Shown: positions 8,095-17,236 of the stretch, piece by piece | Layout: every line of letters starts with the position of its first letter | Numbering within the stretch: the first letter of the stretch is position 1 | Source of the DNA: Kordiimonas marina | GTDB taxonomy: Bacteria; Pseudomonadota; Alphaproteobacteria; Sphingomonadales; Kordiimonadaceae | Direction of reading: 5' to 3' | Assembly (NCBI RefSeq): GCF_023006325.1 | Contig: NZ_JAINDF010000002.1 | Location: forward strand, 496,001-560,000 | DNA: 64,000 nucleotides | Program-made: the position numbers and the translations under genes | The notes under the pieces: model-generated | What the model saw: the letters and a program-made list of their open reading frames with translations, nothing else | Database searches by the model: none | Told to the model about the DNA's origin: nothing

Positions 8095-9270
8095 TTAGGC
8101 GGCGTTATTGATCAGGGTTTCGTAGGCACCGGCATCACGCTTGACCACGAAGTTCATAGACTGCAGCGGTGCCGGAGGTTCGACCGTCACGTTCCAGTAG
8201 GCAGTGCCACCGGAAAAGGCCGTGATGTTATTCAGCTCGGGGTCCAGCGCGACCGATGCGGCCAAGGTGGCACCCTTACGCTTCAGGCCGCGAAGCGCGC
8301 TGTCGATCGAGGACTGCACATCCGTCAGAAGAGTGGGGCTGAGCGGCAGGTCAAGCGCCCAAAGGTGCGTGTCTTCGAGAAGGTCGAGGATCACATCCAG
8401 GCCACGCCGTACCGCCAGGAATTGCGTCAGCGGGTCCGCGCCGGTCGTGGTGTTGCCCCACAGGCGGAAGCCATTTTTCTGGACAATGGTGGCCACGTTA
8501 TTCTGGTTCAGCTGACTCGCCTGGTTGGCGTCATCAGACAGCGAGAAGGTAATCGGCCGGCTGATCCCGACGATGCCGTTGATCGTCTTGTTCGAGGGGC
8601 TGTACCAGAAGCCCTTTTCATAGTCTGTCCGGGCGATCACACCGGCAACAAAGCCACTGGCCGGTTGGGCGGTCGGCACGCCACCGACCGATACCATGAC
8701 CTGCGGGTCAACGATATAGACCCGGTCACTGCCGGCATCGGTAGCTGCGGTCGCCGCATCGGCATCGTTGGTCGCAGGGCCATCGGCAACGATGATCGCC
8801 CGCAGAAGGGATGCAACGCCCTTCAGTTCGGCCACAACGGGGTTGGCTGCGGCACCCGGCCGTTGGTGAGTCCAGCCCGGGGCGACAAGGATTGTCGGCT
8901 TGGCATAAACCGTTGCCTCGGCGCTTTCGAAGGCATGAACACCGGTACCTTGGGTCGCGTCGCCGACGATATTGGCAAGCGTGCCAGCCTCGTCGATGCC
9001 TTCATCAACCCGCACGACGATCACGCTGGCACCAATCTGGTTGAAGATGGCATTCGCGGCATCAAGCAGCGTGCCATTGCCCAGGCTAGTCGGGTCAAGG
9101 TTGGCTGCAGCGCGCGGCCCCGTGATCATCACGGGCGTATTGAGGGGGAAAGCCACGGCATCAGCATCAGGTGCTGTGCCGATCAGGCCGATGACGGCAG
9201 CCGCTACGGCCGCGACCGGGCGAATGCCGTCGGTGGAAAGTGTCGATTGAATACCATGATAGACAGGCAT
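8095..9270 (-). CDS. Contractile tail sheath protein (P2 FI-like)
   Basis: A 391-residue sheath protein of normal length for the P2 FI family. Seen: an N-terminal YHGIQ and VAAVAAAVIGLIGTAPDAD segment, a central GVIARTDYEKGFWYSPSNK segment followed by NGIVGISRPI, and the C-terminal part with RRGLDVILDLLEDTHLWAL. The protein makes the contractile outer sheath. It lies upstream of the tube gene and downstream of the cysteine peptidase gene. Confidence 0.93.
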   Translation of the reverse strand: MPVYHGIQSTLSTDGIRPVAAVAAAVIGLIGTAPDADAVAFPLNTPVMITGPRAAANLDPTSLGNGTLLDAANAIFNQIGASVIVVRVDEGIDEAGTLANIVGDATQGTGVHAFESAEATVYAKPTILVAPGWTHQRPGAAANPVVAELKGVASLLRAIIVADGPATNDADAATAATDAGSDRVYIVDPQVMVSVGGVPTAQPASGFVAGVIARTDYEKGFWYSPSNKTINGIVGISRPITFSLSDDANQASQLNQNNVATIVQKNGFRLWGNTTTGADPLTQFLAVRRGLDVILDLLEDTHLWALDLPLSPTLLTDVQSSIDSALRGLKRKGATLAASVALDPELNNITAFSGGTAYWNVTVEPPAPLQSMNFVVKRDAGAYETLINNAA

Positions 9271-9292
9271 CGTTTGCTCCTAGGTTCTGTTT

Positions 9293-9772
9293 CTAGATCA
9301 CGCTGTGATCTGGGGTTAAAACTCGGATGGTGCGGTCGCCCGCGGGCTTCTCGAAATAGACCCACGGGCCGGCTGCTTCTTTGGGCTCCTGGAAGCACCA
9401 GATACGGCCCTTGATTTCATCGATCGGAAAAGGTTCAGGATAGAGGTTGTCCAGGACGTAAACGCCCTTATCGGTATGAGTGAGCAACACCAGGTGATAG
9501 TCGATGAAGCCGCCATTTTCATTAAGGCCACTACAGCAACTCGCCAGGCGGAAAGCGCGTGGATGATCCGGGAACCGGGTCACCAGTGCCCTCAATTTGG
9601 TGATCGCGTAATTGTCGCAATCACCGAAGCCCTCGCCATAGACCGTTGACCAATGCTCACGCTCGCCAAAGGTGACAATGTCATCTTGCGGCGTGATGTC
9701 ATCCTGGGTTTGCGCCTGGACATCGTAAAGCGCAGCTTCCAGCTCGCGGGTGAAGGGGATCAGCGTTTGCAT
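9293..9772 (-). CDS. LapG-like (transglutaminase-type) cysteine peptidase in the fibre locus
   Basis: A 159-residue protein with the fold signature of bacterial transglutaminase-like cysteine proteinases: GDCDNYAITKLRAL (Cys52), DYHLVLL (His93) and VYVLDNLYPEPFP (Asp108), which would form the Cys-His-Asp triad. LapG, the best-known member, cuts adhesins at a double alanine in the periplasm. No signal peptide is visible here, so the protein probably acts in the cytoplasm or as part of the particle. It sits where P2 has its tail fibre assembly chaperone, between the fibre and sheath genes, and overlaps a small lipoprotein gene by 13 bases. A role in processing the fibre or a host surface protein is inferred. 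Confidence 0.8.
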   Translation of the reverse strand: MQTLIPFTRELEAALYDVQAQTQDDITPQDDIVTFGEREHWSTVYGEGFGDCDNYAITKLRALVTRFPDHPRAFRLASCCSGLNENGGFIDYHLVLLTHTDKGVYVLDNLYPEPFPIDEIKGRIWCFQEPKEAAGPWVYFEKPAGDRTIRVLTPDHSVI

Positions 9773-9945
9773 AAGCGCGGCTCCCTCTTACACCATGGGC
9801 CATACCCGACAGGCGCCGGCGCCGGGACACCATCCTTGACATCGATGGATGATGACAAGTGGTTCCCGGTACAGCCTGACAGGCCGACGCCAAGTGCTAA
9901 GACCAAGAACACTACCAGTACGGCTATGATCGGCTTCTTGTTCAT
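9760..9945 (-). CDS. Small proline-containing lipoprotein
   Basis: A 61-residue protein from ATG 9945, with GAGG six bases upstream; an earlier in-frame GTG at 9957 overlaps the previous stop. The signal peptide MNKKPIIAVLVVFLVLALGV ends with lipobox LSGC (Cys25). Only 36 residues follow and include the PAPAPVGYGP segment. Size and composition recall Rz1-like outer-membrane spanin lipoproteins, but no partner inner-membrane spanin is adjacent and the lysis genes are 16 kb away. It could also act with the cysteine peptidase gene it overlaps. Confidence 0.65.
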   Translation of the reverse strand: MNKKPIIAVLVVFLVLALGVGLSGCTGNHLSSSIDVKDGVPAPAPVGYGPWCKREPRLCKR

Positions 9946-9953
9946 AGCGCGCC

Positions 9954-10271
9954 TCACAGTAGGTCGTAACTCATGTCGATGAGCGCCCCTGACCCATCGA
10001 CATAGACGCCATATCCAGCAGGAAGCCGAAGGCCCTGGATATAGGCATTTTCGCCGGAAATACTCATACCAAGCGGCAGGTTTGCCGTTGGCGTCACGGT
10101 ATCTGATCCCACATAAATGGTGGCATCATTACCACTGCGCTTTACGAGCAGGGTGCCAATATCCAAGCCGTTGACGTTTGCGGCTGGTGAAACCTGCCAC
10201 CCGATCGCACCATCCTTGATCTCGGTCCCGCCGAGTTTGGTCACAGATGACTGTTGTGGAACGAAGGTCAC
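9954..10271 (-). CDS. Unrecognised small protein following the tail fibre
   Basis: A 105-residue, mostly beta-type protein without signal peptide or membrane segment (GTLLVKRSGNDATIYVGSD, LPLGMSISGENAYIQGLRLPAG). The gene is 12 bases after the fibre gene and overlaps the lipoprotein reading frame by 4 bases if that starts at GTG. It may be a fibre accessory or capping protein. No family was recognised. Confidence 0.7.
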   Translation of the reverse strand: MTFVPQQSSVTKLGGTEIKDGAIGWQVSPAANVNGLDIGTLLVKRSGNDATIYVGSDTVTPTANLPLGMSISGENAYIQGLRLPAGYGVYVDGSGALIDMSYDLL

Positions 10272-10283
10272 TGGTCTTTCTCC

Positions 10284-12869
10284 TTAGACGACATGCCAGG
10301 CACCGCCGAAACCAACGATGGTCAGGCTCATACCGGAAATATTCATGACAAGGGTGGATGCCCCCTCGATCTGCTCGGTCCCGTTCGGGTCCAGAGTGAT
10401 ATGGAAGCTACTGCAATTTTGCCCGGCGTCCTTGATGACGAATTCAAGGCCATCAGCGACAGGCGGAAGGGTGATGGTGATCGGCGCGGCGGCAGCGTTA
10501 CTTACAAACAAACGATAATCGCTAAGCGTGATGGCATCGCTACCGGTGATCGCACGGTTCGCCGTGGAATTGACCTTTGGTGCCGTCACGAAACCGCTGA
10601 CCGTCAGCGAGCCGGTAAGGGCTGCCGTCAGGGTGCTATAGCCCCATTCAAGCCAAGGGGTTGACCCGCTCCTAAAGACCATATCGAAAGCATTAGTAGG
10701 GTTCGCTTCCGCATAGAGCTGGATGTTTGCCCCCCACGTAAACCCGCTTGACGATCCCGAAATCGTCATCAGGCCATTGCTGGTCGTGCCGATAATGTTT
10801 TCACACTCAAGGATACCACCAACTTTCAGCTTGGCATCGGCCAGCCAATATTGCTCTGTCTCTTTCCACAGGAAGGACCGATCAGCCCCCGTACCGCGGT
10901 TGACCGTAAAGCCGCCATCGGTTGTCGGCGCGCCAGTCAGCTGGGCATTCAGCACAATGATGCTGTCACCGATATTGACCTGGTAACTGTTGTTGGTGAT
11001 GAGGTCACCGGTAACCGTCAGCGAGCCCGCAATGTTAACATTGTCATTAAAGGTGAAGGCACTATCTGCGGCACTATAGCCAAGCTTGGTCGTGCCATTG
11101 ACGGCCATTTCCATCTTGCCGTTTGACGAAATCAGCAAGCTCGTCAGGTTAAGGCCACTCGAACCCGGAACTTCAAGAAGCAGGTAATCTTCATAAGTGA
11201 CTGCTGTATAGCCAGCCGTGATTATGGGTTTGCGGGTGAGCGTGTTTGCAGCATTATCAAGTGATAATACAGTACCAGGGCCAATCTTAGTGTAGCCACC
11301 GATATTGTATAAGGCTCCTGTGTCAGCAGCCAGCGACATCAACCCAGTTTCGGCATTGTTTTCCCAAAGAAAACCATACTGGGCACCATAGGCAACACGA
11401 TGCCGGATCATGTAGCCAGTACGGCCATCAAGTGCGCCTGCTGGAGTACCGTCAGATAAGGAAGCGCCGGAACTTGATGATGCCATATAGGCACCCCAAT
11501 TAGGGTCACCTGGACGCCAAAATAAGATGCCATGACTACTGCCACCATCGACCTCACCCTGCACTCCTAACTTTGCGCCACCATTGGTAGTGAGTACGTC
11601 ACTGAAATTTCCATTAGTGGCAGATATCGCTCCGCTAAATACACCAACACCAGCCGATATATTCCCAGCAATGCTAACGTCACTGCTGAACTCAGCCGTC
11701 TGGTCACTCTTCAGCCGGAAAGCAAGGGTATGCTGTCCGCTCGATTTGGTGGTCAGGAAGTCAAGGCTTCCATAGGAATAGGTGGTGCCCCGCCCTTGGT
11801 GCGTGGCGTAAATACCAGCCGTCGCAATGGGCGCTGCCGATCCTGACCCCGTGCCGCAAAATTGCAGGCTCGACAGGTTGCCGACCGTGTCATCCGTATT
11901 GACAATGGCGATGGTCGGACCGGCGTTCAGAACCGGCTCTTTGTTGATAACCCCTGAGGGGTCGGAAACGGTTGCCGAAAGAACGCCGAGCACGTCAAAG
12001 TCATTCGACGCCTGCCATTTCGTCAGGCTTTCTTTCCATAAGAATGAAACATCGGCCGAGGCACCACGGTTGACGATAAAACCGCCATCCGTTGTCGGTG
12101 CTCCGGTAAGCTGGGCATTCAGTTCGATGATGCTGTCACCGATCTGGACCTGATAGCTGTTGTTGGTGATCAAATCGCCATTGACCGTCAGCGTCCCAGT
12201 CACACCAAGGTTGCCGCCGATCGTCCCACCAGCCTTATCCAGCTTGGAATCGATCACCGCCTGAAGGCCAGCCACATCCGAAATGTCATGGCCATGCACT
12301 TTCAGCGCCACGGCTTGATAAAGCTGCATGGTATTCGTGTCATCATAAACAAGACCAGCCTGTTCGATGAGATATTGAAGGGAAAGCTTCAGGTTAGCTA
12401 CGTCTACCGCCAGAACTGCAACAACGGGGTCACCGGCGAAGGTAACGTTGACGGCGCTGGCATCGGTGCCTGACCATGCCAGGACGAACTGAATGGCGAC
12501 GTCGGTCACGCCGCGTTCGAAGAAAGTTGTCGTCGCGCTTGATGCCACGGCAAACAGCGTCCCGTCATCCAGGAACACCCCGATTTCGTTGACGGAGAAG
12601 GCCGGCGTGCCGCCGAGCAATGTACCCGCCAGAATAACCTGGTAGGGTCCAAGAGCACCACCAGCTTGAACGGCTATCACCGCCAGCTCATTTTGCAGAG
12701 CTGTAGCCGCGAGCGCGGTGGCTGTCGGGTTGCCGTTGACATCACGGGTATCATAAGCCGCATCACCGAAGTGGATTTCGCTGATATTAGCCTGGATGCC
12801 GGCACCCGTGGCCGCGGCCAGGGCCGCCCGGCCGGCATCAGTCAGCACCATGGTAAACAGGTCGCTCAT
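10284..12869 (-). CDS. Tail fibre protein with internal duplication
   Basis: An 861-residue protein with an N-terminal tail-collar domain of the P2 gpH type (MVLTDAGRAALAAATGAG, EIHFGDAAYD, VNEIGVFLDDGTLFAVA; residues 1-150). A fibrous part follows. A unit of about 60 residues containing NNSYQVQIGDSIIELNAQLT and GGFIVNRG occurs twice, at about residues 225-285 and 613-675. It should bind the host receptor. The C-terminus (LSDYRLFVSNAAAAPITITL) resembles fibre tips. It overlaps gpI by 4 bases. Confidence 0.88.
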   Translation of the reverse strand: MSDLFTMVLTDAGRAALAAATGAGIQANISEIHFGDAAYDTRDVNGNPTATALAATALQNELAVIAVQAGGALGPYQVILAGTLLGGTPAFSVNEIGVFLDDGTLFAVASSATTTFFERGVTDVAIQFVLAWSGTDASAVNVTFAGDPVVAVLAVDVANLKLSLQYLIEQAGLVYDDTNTMQLYQAVALKVHGHDISDVAGLQAVIDSKLDKAGGTIGGNLGVTGTLTVNGDLITNNSYQVQIGDSIIELNAQLTGAPTTDGGFIVNRGASADVSFLWKESLTKWQASNDFDVLGVLSATVSDPSGVINKEPVLNAGPTIAIVNTDDTVGNLSSLQFCGTGSGSAAPIATAGIYATHQGRGTTYSYGSLDFLTTKSSGQHTLAFRLKSDQTAEFSSDVSIAGNISAGVGVFSGAISATNGNFSDVLTTNGGAKLGVQGEVDGGSSHGILFWRPGDPNWGAYMASSSSGASLSDGTPAGALDGRTGYMIRHRVAYGAQYGFLWENNAETGLMSLAADTGALYNIGGYTKIGPGTVLSLDNAANTLTRKPIITAGYTAVTYEDYLLLEVPGSSGLNLTSLLISSNGKMEMAVNGTTKLGYSAADSAFTFNDNVNIAGSLTVTGDLITNNSYQVNIGDSIIVLNAQLTGAPTTDGGFTVNRGTGADRSFLWKETEQYWLADAKLKVGGILECENIIGTTSNGLMTISGSSSGFTWGANIQLYAEANPTNAFDMVFRSGSTPWLEWGYSTLTAALTGSLTVSGFVTAPKVNSTANRAITGSDAITLSDYRLFVSNAAAAPITITLPPVADGLEFVIKDAGQNCSSFHITLDPNGTEQIEGASTLVMNISGMSLTIVGFGGAWHVV

Positions 12870-13420
12870 ATCTCACCTTGCATCTTGAACATAAGGGCCG
12901 TGCGGCTGACGGCGGCGAATTGCGCAGCGCCGGAATATTCGGCGCCTATCTCTAGGGTGTAAGACTGGCTTTCGCGCTTGGCCTCATTCACCACATCGAG
13001 CAGCTGCGTGATCCTGGCATCATCGATGATGGTTTGGGCTGGCATCACGTTGTCGTTGACCAGCGCCTTCAGAACAAAAGTATTAGGTGTTCCGACCGGT
13101 GACTGGTTGAACCATTCGAGTAGCTGCCCATTGACGCCCACAGCCGCCAAGGCATCGGTGACAGCGCCGGCGGTACCGCGCTTACGGTGGACGGGCAAGG
13201 CGGCCTTGATGACGGCACGCTGCGTTGCTTCGGTCCAGCTGCTGTTCCATTTTCCGACCTGAAGCTGCCATGCCAGGAGCGGCAGGAAAGACACCGGACA
13301 TTTGTCCGGGTTCCAGAACTCACTGCCCGGAACGGGCAGGCTATCGAGACGAGCGAGAACAGCCCCTACAGCTTTTTCAAGATCAGTCGCATTCGGTGGG
13401 AGAAGTGTATTAGCCATCAC
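12866..13420 (-). CDS. Baseplate/tail protein I (P2 gpI-like)
   Basis: A 184-residue protein with the gpI pattern: LLPPNATDLEKAVGAVLARL at the start, then PLLAWQLQVGKWNSSW and a KRGTAGAVTDALAAVG segment. In P2 it is a baseplate component lying between J and the fibre gene H, the same order as here. Confidence 0.92.
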   Translation of the reverse strand: MMANTLLPPNATDLEKAVGAVLARLDSLPVPGSEFWNPDKCPVSFLPLLAWQLQVGKWNSSWTEATQRAVIKAALPVHRKRGTAGAVTDALAAVGVNGQLLEWFNQSPVGTPNTFVLKALVNDNVMPAQTIIDDARITQLLDVVNEAKRESQSYTLEIGAEYSGAAQFAAVSRTALMFKMQGEI

Positions 13421-13421
13421 A

Positions 13422-14309
13422 TCACCCCACGGTTACCGTTGGTGTGCCGAGATAAGGTGCTTCAGTGGCCGCGGCGACGATATCTGCTACAGGCGAGGTC
13501 AGCGTGACATTCTGCACACCCGCCTGGAACAGGCTGGCGGTAATGCCGGCGAGCGTGACAGTAGCACCGATCGCATGGGTTGCGTCAGCATAGTCCTGGA
13601 GCGCAGCAAGAGCTGCCTGGCGGACAACTTCAGAATCCGGGCCGGGCAGAACGGTCAGGGTTGCCGTAACGTCGTAGCTGGCCACAGTCGCAGCCTGGAC
13701 CTGGACGGAATCGCCAAGGGGCCGGACATCATCATTCGTGAGCAGCGAGGTCACGGCATCGAGGACGGCCTGGGTGGGAATACCATTGCCGACCCGCGAC
13801 AGAATAGTGACGCGGACAACACCAGGTGATGGCTGATCGACTGCCACATCCTTCACATCAGAATGCGCGCTGAGGGCATGGAACTTGTAAGCACCCGCAG
13901 GACCCGCAACCGAGAAGGCATAGGGTGCCAGGGTAATCCGAGCCCTGAATTCATCATCGGTTTCATAGGTCGGGTCGATCGGCGGGATCGCATCGGCATT
14001 GCCTGCGGCTAGCACCTTACGCTCCAAAGGTACGACGGCAGCCAGGTTATCCAGGTCATTGCCGGTGGCATGGGCGATCATGACACCGAGTGAAGCGGTA
14101 TTGACCCGCGCCTTCAGAAGCGTGATCCGATAAGCCACCAGCTCCAGGAACTTGACCATGGGTTCGCTTTCAAGGTTGAGCGCATCCGCGATCGCCGGGT
14201 AGCTGGCAATCAGGTCATCCTTCAGAGACTGAAGTTCATTCTCGGCCGAAAGAGTTTCGACAATATCCGGACCAGGTAGTTTCGACAGATCGATAGCATT
14301 GAAAGTCAT
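13422..14309 (-). CDS. Baseplate wedge protein J (P2 gpJ-like)
   Basis: A 295-residue protein starting IDLSKLPGPDIVETLSAE, with KFLELVAYRITLLKARVN, typical of P2 gpJ and the related T4 gp6-like proteins. It forms the edge of the baseplate. The gene overlaps gpW by 4 bases and ends 2 bases before gpI. Confidence 0.93.
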   Translation of the reverse strand: MTFNAIDLSKLPGPDIVETLSAENELQSLKDDLIASYPAIADALNLESEPMVKFLELVAYRITLLKARVNTASLGVMIAHATGNDLDNLAAVVPLERKVLAAGNADAIPPIDPTYETDDEFRARITLAPYAFSVAGPAGAYKFHALSAHSDVKDVAVDQPSPGVVRVTILSRVGNGIPTQAVLDAVTSLLTNDDVRPLGDSVQVQAATVASYDVTATLTVLPGPDSEVVRQAALAALQDYADATHAIGATVTLAGITASLFQAGVQNVTLTSPVADIVAAATEAPYLGTPTVTVG

Positions 14310-14647
14310 ATGACGATCCCCTCCATGACAACGCTGCCGCCGGTGAAATTGGACACGCCCTGAAGCGTCAGGCTGGCATAGCCATCACTACCGGCCGCCT
14401 CGACCAGTACCTTGGTTAGCGTCAGGCGAGGCTCCCATGCTGACAGGGCCTCGGCTGTATCGGCGACGATATCGGCAACCGTCGTGGCATCGAGCGGAGC
14501 ATCCAGGTGCTCATGCAGACGGCTGCCATAACTACGGCGCAGCGTCCTGGACCCGATCGGCGTGGTCAGGATGTCGCGCACCGACTGAAACAGATGGTCG
14601 AAGCCATCGAGCACCAGGCCCGTTGTATTTGACGTGCCCTGGGTCAC
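14306..14647 (-). CDS. Baseplate wedge protein W (gp25-like)
   Basis: A 113-residue protein with the gpW/T4 gp25 core: DILTTPIGSRTLRRSYGSRL, then EALSAWEPRL. It is a lysozyme-related baseplate wedge subunit. It overlaps J by 4 bases and the small gene upstream by 4 bases. Confidence 0.92.
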   Translation of the reverse strand: MTQGTSNTTGLVLDGFDHLFQSVRDILTTPIGSRTLRRSYGSRLHEHLDAPLDATTVADIVADTAEALSAWEPRLTLTKVLVEAAGSDGYASLTLQGVSNFTGGSVVMEGIVI

Positions 14648-14859
14648 TTCTGTTGCTCACTCCCGGTCTTCTCACGGCGCGCCTTTTTCGGCACGGACGC
14701 TTCCGCCTTCTTAACGCTCCCCGGCGGGCGCAGCCGGTGGGTCTGATACTTGGCCTGGCCTTCAGTCAGGTCGATCGGTTCACCTTCCTCGCGCCAGCGG
14801 CCCATGAAGTGACCGGATACTGCAATCTCAAACTTTGTCGTGGCCGTAGGCTTAGCCAT
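14644..14859 (-). CDS. Unrecognised small basic protein of the baseplate operon
   Basis: 71 residues, basic and likely extended at the C-terminus (VKKAEASVPKKARREKTG). The N-terminal half has FEIAVSGHFMGRWREEGEP. It lies between the spike and W genes with a 4-base overlap to W, so it is translated with the baseplate genes. Function unknown. Confidence 0.65.
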   Translation of the reverse strand: MAKPTATTKFEIAVSGHFMGRWREEGEPIDLTEGQAKYQTHRLRPPGSVKKAEASVPKKARREKTGSEQQK

Positions 14860-14872
14860 GGTCCTAGCTCCT

Positions 14873-15481
14873 TCAGTTCATCTTCTGGGTTGGTTTGCCA
14901 TCGGCAGTGTTATGGCCGGTGTGGCCATCGTAGATGTCGTAAACATCTTGCATGGAATGCTTGGCATCGCTGACATTGGCATCGGATGAGATATCACCCT
15001 GGGCGTGAACCGTTGCAGTGACTTCCAACGTGCCCTCGATCCGGGTGGGACCGGTCAGCGTAATCCCGCCGTCGGCATTGATATGCGCGGTACCACCCGC
15101 GGGCAAATCAGCTGTCAGCGCATGTGCCGCGCGGTCATAGAGGATCTTCGCTCCGTCGCTATAGAAGATGCCTGACAGATCTGCAGACTGGTCTGGCGCC
15201 GGGGATGCATCACTGAATAGGCCGGACAGGGCAAAGGCCTGTGCCAGGTCACCGCCAGGAGCCAGGACCATGACCTGTTCATCTTTCTCAGGCGGCCACC
15301 AGGTGCGATCGCCACCCGCCCGGGCTGTCTTCCACGGCAACCAGCCGGAGGTCAGGGTGCCCATGGTGACGCGGCAGCGGGCTTTGACCAGGTCCACCTC
15401 AGCGATTGTGCCAAAGCGGATCAGGTTGTCGACCCGGCGACGGATATCGATATTCTCGAAGCTGCTAATCTCATCCCGCAT
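14873..15481 (-). CDS. Baseplate spike protein V (P2 gpV-like)
   Basis: Start chosen at ATG 15481 (MRDEISSFENIDIRRRVDN), which overlaps the previous gene by 11 bases; the frame stays open further upstream. About 202 residues: an OB-fold-like N-terminal part (RFGTIAEVDLVKARCRVTMG, then WLPWKTARAGGDRTWWPPEK) as in gpV, and a beta-helical C-terminal part (INADGGITLTGPTRIEGTLE). It ends near GHTGHN, a HxxH-type element that could bind metal at the spike tip as known for P2 gpV. It punctures the outer membrane. Confidence 0.9.
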   Translation of the reverse strand: MRDEISSFENIDIRRRVDNLIRFGTIAEVDLVKARCRVTMGTLTSGWLPWKTARAGGDRTWWPPEKDEQVMVLAPGGDLAQAFALSGLFSDASPAPDQSADLSGIFYSDGAKILYDRAAHALTADLPAGGTAHINADGGITLTGPTRIEGTLEVTATVHAQGDISSDANVSDAKHSMQDVYDIYDGHTGHNTADGKPTQKMN

Positions 15482-16043
15482 TGGCGATATCCTTATAATC
15501 TCCAATGTGAGCTGGCCCGATATTGGGGGCGATGCCGACCTTGGCATCGGTCAGCGGCCCGATCACCGTATTGTCTGGAATTTCGATATAGCTTTGGGTA
15601 GCCAGCTCCAGTCGGGCGCCATGGGCAAGGGCATTCACAAGCGTCACAGGCTCAGAGGACATGAGCTGCAGGCCGACCTGGCCATCACGGTTCAAAAGCT
15701 TGGTGCCATTGCACAGCCATGTCTCAGCCCTGAAGGCAGCGGCGACGGCATCGAGCATATCGTCGAAATCAAGCTCGCTGGAGCTGGCATCCGTCAGGCC
15801 TTTGTAAGCCCGTATGTCCCAAACAGTATCGATATTGATGCTATGACCAGGCGTTGCCTCACGCTCAGTCCAGCGGACCCGGCGGATGTTCCAGGCGAGG
15901 ATGGAACCATCCTGAAGAGTGAAGAATGCCTCCATAGCGCGGCGATCCTTATCGAAGCGCTCGAACGTATAGACATTGCCGACGGCGCCGGCGCTTTCGA
16001 TACGGGCTTTGATTGCATCACGGACTGTACGGTGCCAGCTCAT
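15471..16043 (-). CDS. Probable tail terminator / head-tail connector
   Basis: A 190-residue protein without a clear signature (MSWHRTVRDAIKARIESAG; EATPGHSINIDTVWDIRAYKGL). Its place, after an HK97 gp10-like gene and before the spike, is where tail terminators of the Mu gp37 or lambda U type lie. It starts 1 base after the stop of the gene before it. The function is inferred from order alone. Confidence 0.6.
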   Translation of the reverse strand: MSWHRTVRDAIKARIESAGAVGNVYTFERFDKDRRAMEAFFTLQDGSILAWNIRRVRWTEREATPGHSINIDTVWDIRAYKGLTDASSSELDFDDMLDAVAAAFRAETWLCNGTKLLNRDGQVGLQLMSSEPVTLVNALAHGARLELATQSYIEIPDNTVIGPLTDAKVGIAPNIGPAHIGDYKDIANAG

Positions 16044-16553
16044 CTACCGCCCTCCAATCTCGCTCAGGGCCTGCTCAGCCCGGCGGATATAGATGGTCTC
16101 GATCTGCGCCTGGCTAGCCTCAAGGGAACGGGTGAACATCATGACGGCTTTTGTCCCCTTCGTGGCGATCTTACGGGCGACCAGGAAGGCAACGCCGCGC
16201 GCTGCATCCGGATTGACGCCAAGCTTGTGGATCACCCAATCAACCAGCGGGATGATCGGTGGGAAATGCGGACGGGCGCCAAGCTCGACGGGCACAGCAT
16301 AGGGGCTGGGTGTCCCCACGACCGTCTCGATCCGCTCGACGCCGATCCGGCCGGTATGGCTGGTGATGGAACCGCGCAAGCCGCCAGCACCACCCACGCC
16401 TACGGGAGTCCGCTCCTTAACCTCGCGCTCCAGGAACAACCCGGCCTCGATACCGCCGACCTCCAGCTCGTCGAGAGCAGCCGCACCAACGGCAAGCAGG
16501 GCCTCATTGACCGGCTTCAGCGCCTCGATATTGAAATGCGGCTCAATCAGCAT
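16044..16553 (-). CDS. HK97 gp10-like head-tail joining protein
   Basis: A 169-residue protein with the HK97-gp10 pattern: an N-terminal helix, KERTPVGVGGAGGLRGSITS, then VVGTPSPYAVPVELGARPHF, which is characteristic of this neck-protein family. It overlaps the gene before it by one base. Confidence 0.8.
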   Translation of the reverse strand: MLIEPHFNIEALKPVNEALLAVGAAALDELEVGGIEAGLFLEREVKERTPVGVGGAGGLRGSITSHTGRIGVERIETVVGTPSPYAVPVELGARPHFPPIIPLVDWVIHKLGVNPDAARGVAFLVARKIATKGTKAVMMFTRSLEASQAQIETIYIRRAEQALSEIGGR

Positions 16554-17206
16554 CAGCGATACTTTCCGCTATGCCAGATACGGCTACGTCCGCGGCTGGT
16601 CTTGAGGTCCATATCGGCAACCGCGAAGGCTGGTTTCGGCTTGCCTGGCTTGATGCCCAGAAGCTCGTAATACTGTGCCTGCAGGGCCTTGGAGCGGCTG
16701 CTATAGCGCTGACTTTGCGTCTGTTGGTTCACAGCATCTGTTTGGATGGTACTATCCTCATCGCCGGCGTGCTTGGTCGCCAGTTGGCCCAGGAGCGCGG
16801 CAGCGGCCCAGGAGGCAACAGCCTGCTGGTCGACTGTGCTGATCGTGTAGGTGACGCCATCCGCCATATGCAGGGCGGTATAGACCACCTCGACATTGTC
16901 GCCTTCATTCAGGCTACGCTCAGTCTTGATGCTCTGGCCCGCCTGTGTCTCGATGACGGATAGGACAGGATCGATATCGCCCAGGGCGGCATATGTAAAT
17001 TCACTGAAGCCATCTTCCCAGGCCACGGGAAACGGTAGCTTGCCGTTAGCATCGGCAGTCAGCGTTTCTGTAAGGCGTCGAGGGCGATTACGGCTGTATT
17101 GAAAGCGTGCCAGCTCAATGGCCCGGTCGCGCTGCGTGACGCTGATCTCGGTGCCCTCATCGCGGATCAGATCATTTACCAGGTCTTGAAGGTCGGCCAG
17201 CGCCAT
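16553..17206 (-). CDS. Probable head-tail adaptor (gp6/gp36-like)
   Basis: A 217-residue protein. The N-terminal half resembles small helical head-completion proteins (LQDLVNDLIRDEGTEIS, RDRAIELARFQYSRNRPRR), and a later part reads AVASWAAAALLGQLATKHAG. Genes immediately downstream of the capsid in tailed phages normally encode the adaptor that binds the portal ring, and this one fits by size and order. Confidence 0.65.
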   Translation of the reverse strand: MALADLQDLVNDLIRDEGTEISVTQRDRAIELARFQYSRNRPRRLTETLTADANGKLPFPVAWEDGFSEFTYAALGDIDPVLSVIETQAGQSIKTERSLNEGDNVEVVYTALHMADGVTYTISTVDQQAVASWAAAALLGQLATKHAGDEDSTIQTDAVNQQTQSQRYSSRSKALQAQYYELLGIKPGKPKPAFAVADMDLKTSRGRSRIWHSGKYR

Positions 17207-17236
17207 TATGAAGTCCTTAATTCTGTGCCCAACTCC

